Positions 62,277 through 64,000 of a stretch of DNA of 64,000 nucleotides are shown here, piece after piece. The DNA lies in contig DASVDF010000050.1 of assembly GCA_036381215.1 (NCBI GenBank), forward strand, positions 1 through 64,000, read 5' to 3'. The position numbers and the translations under genes were made by a program. The notes beneath the pieces are model-generated. The model made no database searches, had not been told where the DNA came from, and worked only from the letters and a program-made list of their open reading frames with translations. Within the stretch, counting starts at the first letter, position 1, and every line of letters begins with the position of its first letter. The DNA comes from IDS-8 sp036381215. Its GTDB lineage: Bacteria > Pseudomonadota > Gammaproteobacteria > Steroidobacterales > Woeseiaceae.

Positions 62277-63419
62277 TCAGGCGAGCATGCCGGCTACCCA
62301 GAATCCGAGGAAGGTCCCGATGGCGTTGCCGAGCGCTCCGATGAGCACGGCGGGGAGCACGAGGTCGGTGCGGCCGAGACTGCGTGCGAGGGCGAGCGCG
62401 GACGTGCTGCCGCCGACGTTGGCCTGCGACGCGACGGCGGCGATGTCGACGTCGATGCGCAGCAGGCGGGCGGCGCCGAAGACGACGAAGCCGTGCACGA
62501 GGACCATGGCCGTGGCGAAGCCGAGCAGGATGAGGCCAAGGCGCCCGAGCTCGCCGAGCTGGCGCAGGTCGCAGAACGCGCCGATGACGGCGAGGAACAG
62601 CAGCACGGCGACCATGCCGAGCAGGCGCGCGCCGCGCAGCCGCCCGAACCAGGGGATCTGCGCCAGCGCGAGAGCGATGGTGGTGAGAATGAGGATCGCG
62701 GGGATGCCGGTGGCATCGGCGGTCAGGCCGGAAACGTAGAGCGTGGCGAACCCGAGCAGCGCGAGCACGAAGAGGTCGAACGGATGCAGGGTTTCGGTGT
62801 CCTCGGCGATGTCACGGTCCATGTCGAGAGTGCCGGCGTTGCGCGGTGCCACCCTGCGCCACAGGGGTCCGAGCAGGCGCGGGAGGGCGATGGTCGCGGC
62901 CATCCACGCCGTCGTGACCACGTTGTCGACGGCAACGGCCCCGGTGTACAGGCCGCCTTCGCGCATGACGCCGTACTCGAGCGCGATCGCGTTGAAGTTG
63001 ATGCTGCCGCCGGTGTACGTGCCCACGAACATGCCGCCGAGCGCGGCGTGCAGCCTGCCGAGGGATTCGAGCGGCACCACCAGCGCGCTGACGAAGGCGC
63101 CGAGCATGATGCCGGCGGAGCCGATCAGGAACAGCGCGACGATGGGAATTCCCGCGCGCAAGATGTCGCGCAGGTTGACGCGCAGCAACAGCCAGAAGAT
63201 ACCGAGCGGCGCGAGGTAAGCGAAGATCGCGTCGTAGACCGCCACCGGTGCTTGCGCCGTGGAGCCTGCGGGAACGATCCCGAGATTGGCCGCGGCCGCG
63301 CTGATGAGGATCACCAGCAGCGCGGTGCCGAGGTGACGGAGCCAGGTGCGCCGCACCAGCCACTCGGAGACCGCGGTGAACAGGCACAGCGCCGCCAGCA
63401 CGAAGATCGGGTCGCGCAT
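62277..63419 (-). CDS. DUF819 family membrane protein
   Basis: The 380-residue protein has about eleven hydrophobic helices. The centre carries LGGMFVGTYTGGSINFNAIA and the C-terminal repeat VASQANVGGSTSALALARSL, a symmetrical pair typical of DUF819 (YjcL-like) proteins, which look like inverted-repeat transporters. Substrate unknown. An operator-like palindrome and a TATATT element lie about 45 bases before the ATG. Confidence 0.9.
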   Translation of the reverse strand: MRDPIFVLAALCLFTAVSEWLVRRTWLRHLGTALLVILISAAAANLGIVPAGSTAQAPVAVYDAIFAYLAPLGIFWLLLRVNLRDILRAGIPIVALFLIGSAGIMLGAFVSALVVPLESLGRLHAALGGMFVGTYTGGSINFNAIALEYGVMREGGLYTGAVAVDNVVTTAWMAATIALPRLLGPLWRRVAPRNAGTLDMDRDIAEDTETLHPFDLFVLALLGFATLYVSGLTADATGIPAILILTTIALALAQIPWFGRLRGARLLGMVAVLLFLAVIGAFCDLRQLGELGRLGLILLGFATAMVLVHGFVVFGAARLLRIDVDIAAVASQANVGGSTSALALARSLGRTDLVLPAVLIGALGNAIGTFLGFWVAGMLA

Positions 63420-63462
63420 GGGCTTCGTCGCTCCTCCCCGAAGGCGGCGGGCCGCTGCAATA

Positions 63463-63477
63463 TACCATTGGTACCAA
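63463..63477. promoter_or_regulatory. Overlapping palindromes TACCATTGGTA and TTGGTACCAA before the DUF819 gene
   Basis: Two perfect inverted repeats share the central TTGGTA. They adjoin a minus-strand TATATT (63459-63464), a plausible -10. The layout suggests a repressor site controlling the DUF819 gene. The regulator is not in the window. Confidence 0.4.
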
Positions 63478-63664
63478 GGAACCCCGCGGACCGATTCCGC
63501 CGTGGCAACGCGCGTACAGCCCACTATTTATCTCAACGCATGGCTGTGGCGACCGAAGCGAGTTCGCGGCGCAAGCCGGCTGCAGACTCGCGCAGCCATC
63601 GGGTACACGAACAGGCGTGGCCGACGCAGAGAGACGGCGAGGGAGCGCAAGTAGCTGAATGGAC

Positions 63665-63741
63665 TGGTCGGGGTGATAGGATTTGAACCTACGGCCCCTG
63701 CCTCCCGAAGGCAGTGCTCTACCAGGCTGAGCTACACCCCG
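63665..63741 (-). tRNA. tRNA-Pro (anticodon CGG), CCA encoded
   Basis: The 77-nt minus-strand gene folds as a full cloverleaf. Acceptor CGGGGTG pairs with CACCCCG; the D stem is GCTC/GAGC; the anticodon stem CTGCC/GGCAG holds loop TTCGGGA with anticodon CGG; the T arm GTAGG/CCTAT holds TTCAAAT. The discriminator A is followed by an encoded CCA. The acceptor sequence is typical of bacterial proline tRNA. Confidence 0.96.
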
Positions 63742-63853
63742 AACGAGCGCGCAATCATACACATCCGAGGGGCCTGCGGCCAGATTGTTCCCCGGGTCGG
63801 TGCGATTCGAAACCGCGGCTCGCACCGCTTGGGCCGGTGCGGTAGGTTAGCCC

Positions 63854-63880
63854 GGTCGCGCGCGATGCGCGCTCCTACGG
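63854..63880. repeat. Single REP-type palindromic element
   Basis: The element starts GGTCGCGCGCGATGCGCG and ends CTCCTACGG, the third locus of the repeat family. It stands alone rather than as an inverted pair and ends eight bases before the ATG of the last gene. Confidence 0.75.
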
Positions 63881-63887
63881 CAGACCT

Positions 63888-64000
63888 ATGCCCCTGCGTG
63901 GAAAGCAGAAATTGCGGCTCGTCATCGCCACTCCTCTGGAGGGAGAGTTCGTGGAGCGGATCCGTGCGGTCGCGCCCCGGCAGGTCGAGGTGCTGCACGA
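63888..64000 (+). CDS. D-2-hydroxyacid dehydrogenase-like protein, N-terminal fragment cut by the window edge
   Basis: Thirty-seven codons are present. LRLVIATPLEGEFVERIRAV then APRQVEVLH resembles the first strand and helix of D-isomer 2-hydroxyacid dehydrogenases. There is no clear ribosome-binding site before the ATG; a TTG eight codons later is an alternative. The call rests on the first strand pattern and is tentative. Confidence 0.5.
   Translation, partial: MPLRGKQKLRLVIATPLEGEFVERIRAVAPRQVEVLH

Overview
The window looks like chromosomal DNA of a high-GC gammaproteobacterium. Support comes from aceK, a complete RND tripartite pump, a YfiR-type signalling gene, an encoded-CCA tRNA-Pro, and a REP-type palindromic repeat of the kind known from Pseudomonas and Xanthomonadales genomes. 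I cannot name a genus; a Nevskiales, Steroidobacteraceae or Xanthomonadales-like lineage is an inference. Genes are densely packed, many joined by ATGA, GTGA or TGATG overlaps, so most belong to operons. I see no insertion sequence, CRISPR array or rRNA.

Layout. 1-6251: start of a divergent tetR-like gene, a promoter carrying two palindromic operators, and an RND efflux operon (adaptor, inner-membrane pump, outer-membrane channel). 6277-10077: a 33-residue membrane peptide, an ABC-2 exporter (ATPase and permease), an AI-2E family membrane protein and a rhomboid protease. 10109-11872: aceK. 12070-17701: a signalling block of a REC-EAL phosphodiesterase, a YfiR-like periplasmic protein, a histidine kinase with a CHASE8-like input region, a single-domain response regulator and a hybrid kinase. 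17773-20162: proB-proA.

20166-25508 is an accessory island: hipBA with multi-box operators, a PIN toxin and antitoxin pair, decayed pieces of type III restriction (res) and modification (mod) genes, and an HNH endonuclease with a 21-bp tandem repeat. The antitoxin's N-terminus runs into the res remnant. 25749-29607: oxidative pentose phosphate genes (gnd, zwf, pgl) and an SDR. 29705-31773: a cation diffusion facilitator, a UdgX-type uracil-DNA glycosylase and an SRPBCC protein.

31920-43302 is a surface-glycan or glycoconjugate locus, all on the minus strand and largely translationally coupled. It holds three nucleotide-sugar epimerase/decarboxylase-type enzymes, two dehydrogenases, a GT4 glycosyltransferase, three related CgeB-like glycosyltransferases, a methyltransferase and a sulfotransferase-like protein. 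It is headed by a good match to a sigma-54 promoter. 43493-50186: an MsbA-like ABC exporter, nicotinate phosphoribosyltransferase, an AlaC-like aminotransferase and a membrane GAF-GGDEF diguanylate cyclase.

50474-63419: a lipoprotein GH31 glycosidase with a PA14 insert, a broken TSUP fragment, a class IV aminotransferase lacking the expected lysine and coupled to a sulfotransferase-like gene, an SRPBCC-ArsR pair with palindromic operators, a serine hydrolase-GMC oxidoreductase-Tat subunit operon, small unknown genes, an SDR and a DUF819 membrane protein. The window ends with tRNA-Pro(CGG), a REP element and the start of a D-2-hydroxyacid dehydrogenase-like gene.

The strongest candidates for new biology are the YfiR/CHASE8-kinase module, the hip operator array, the antitoxin/res chimera, the lysine-less class IV aminotransferase with its sulfotransferase partner, and the sigma-54-headed glycan operon.
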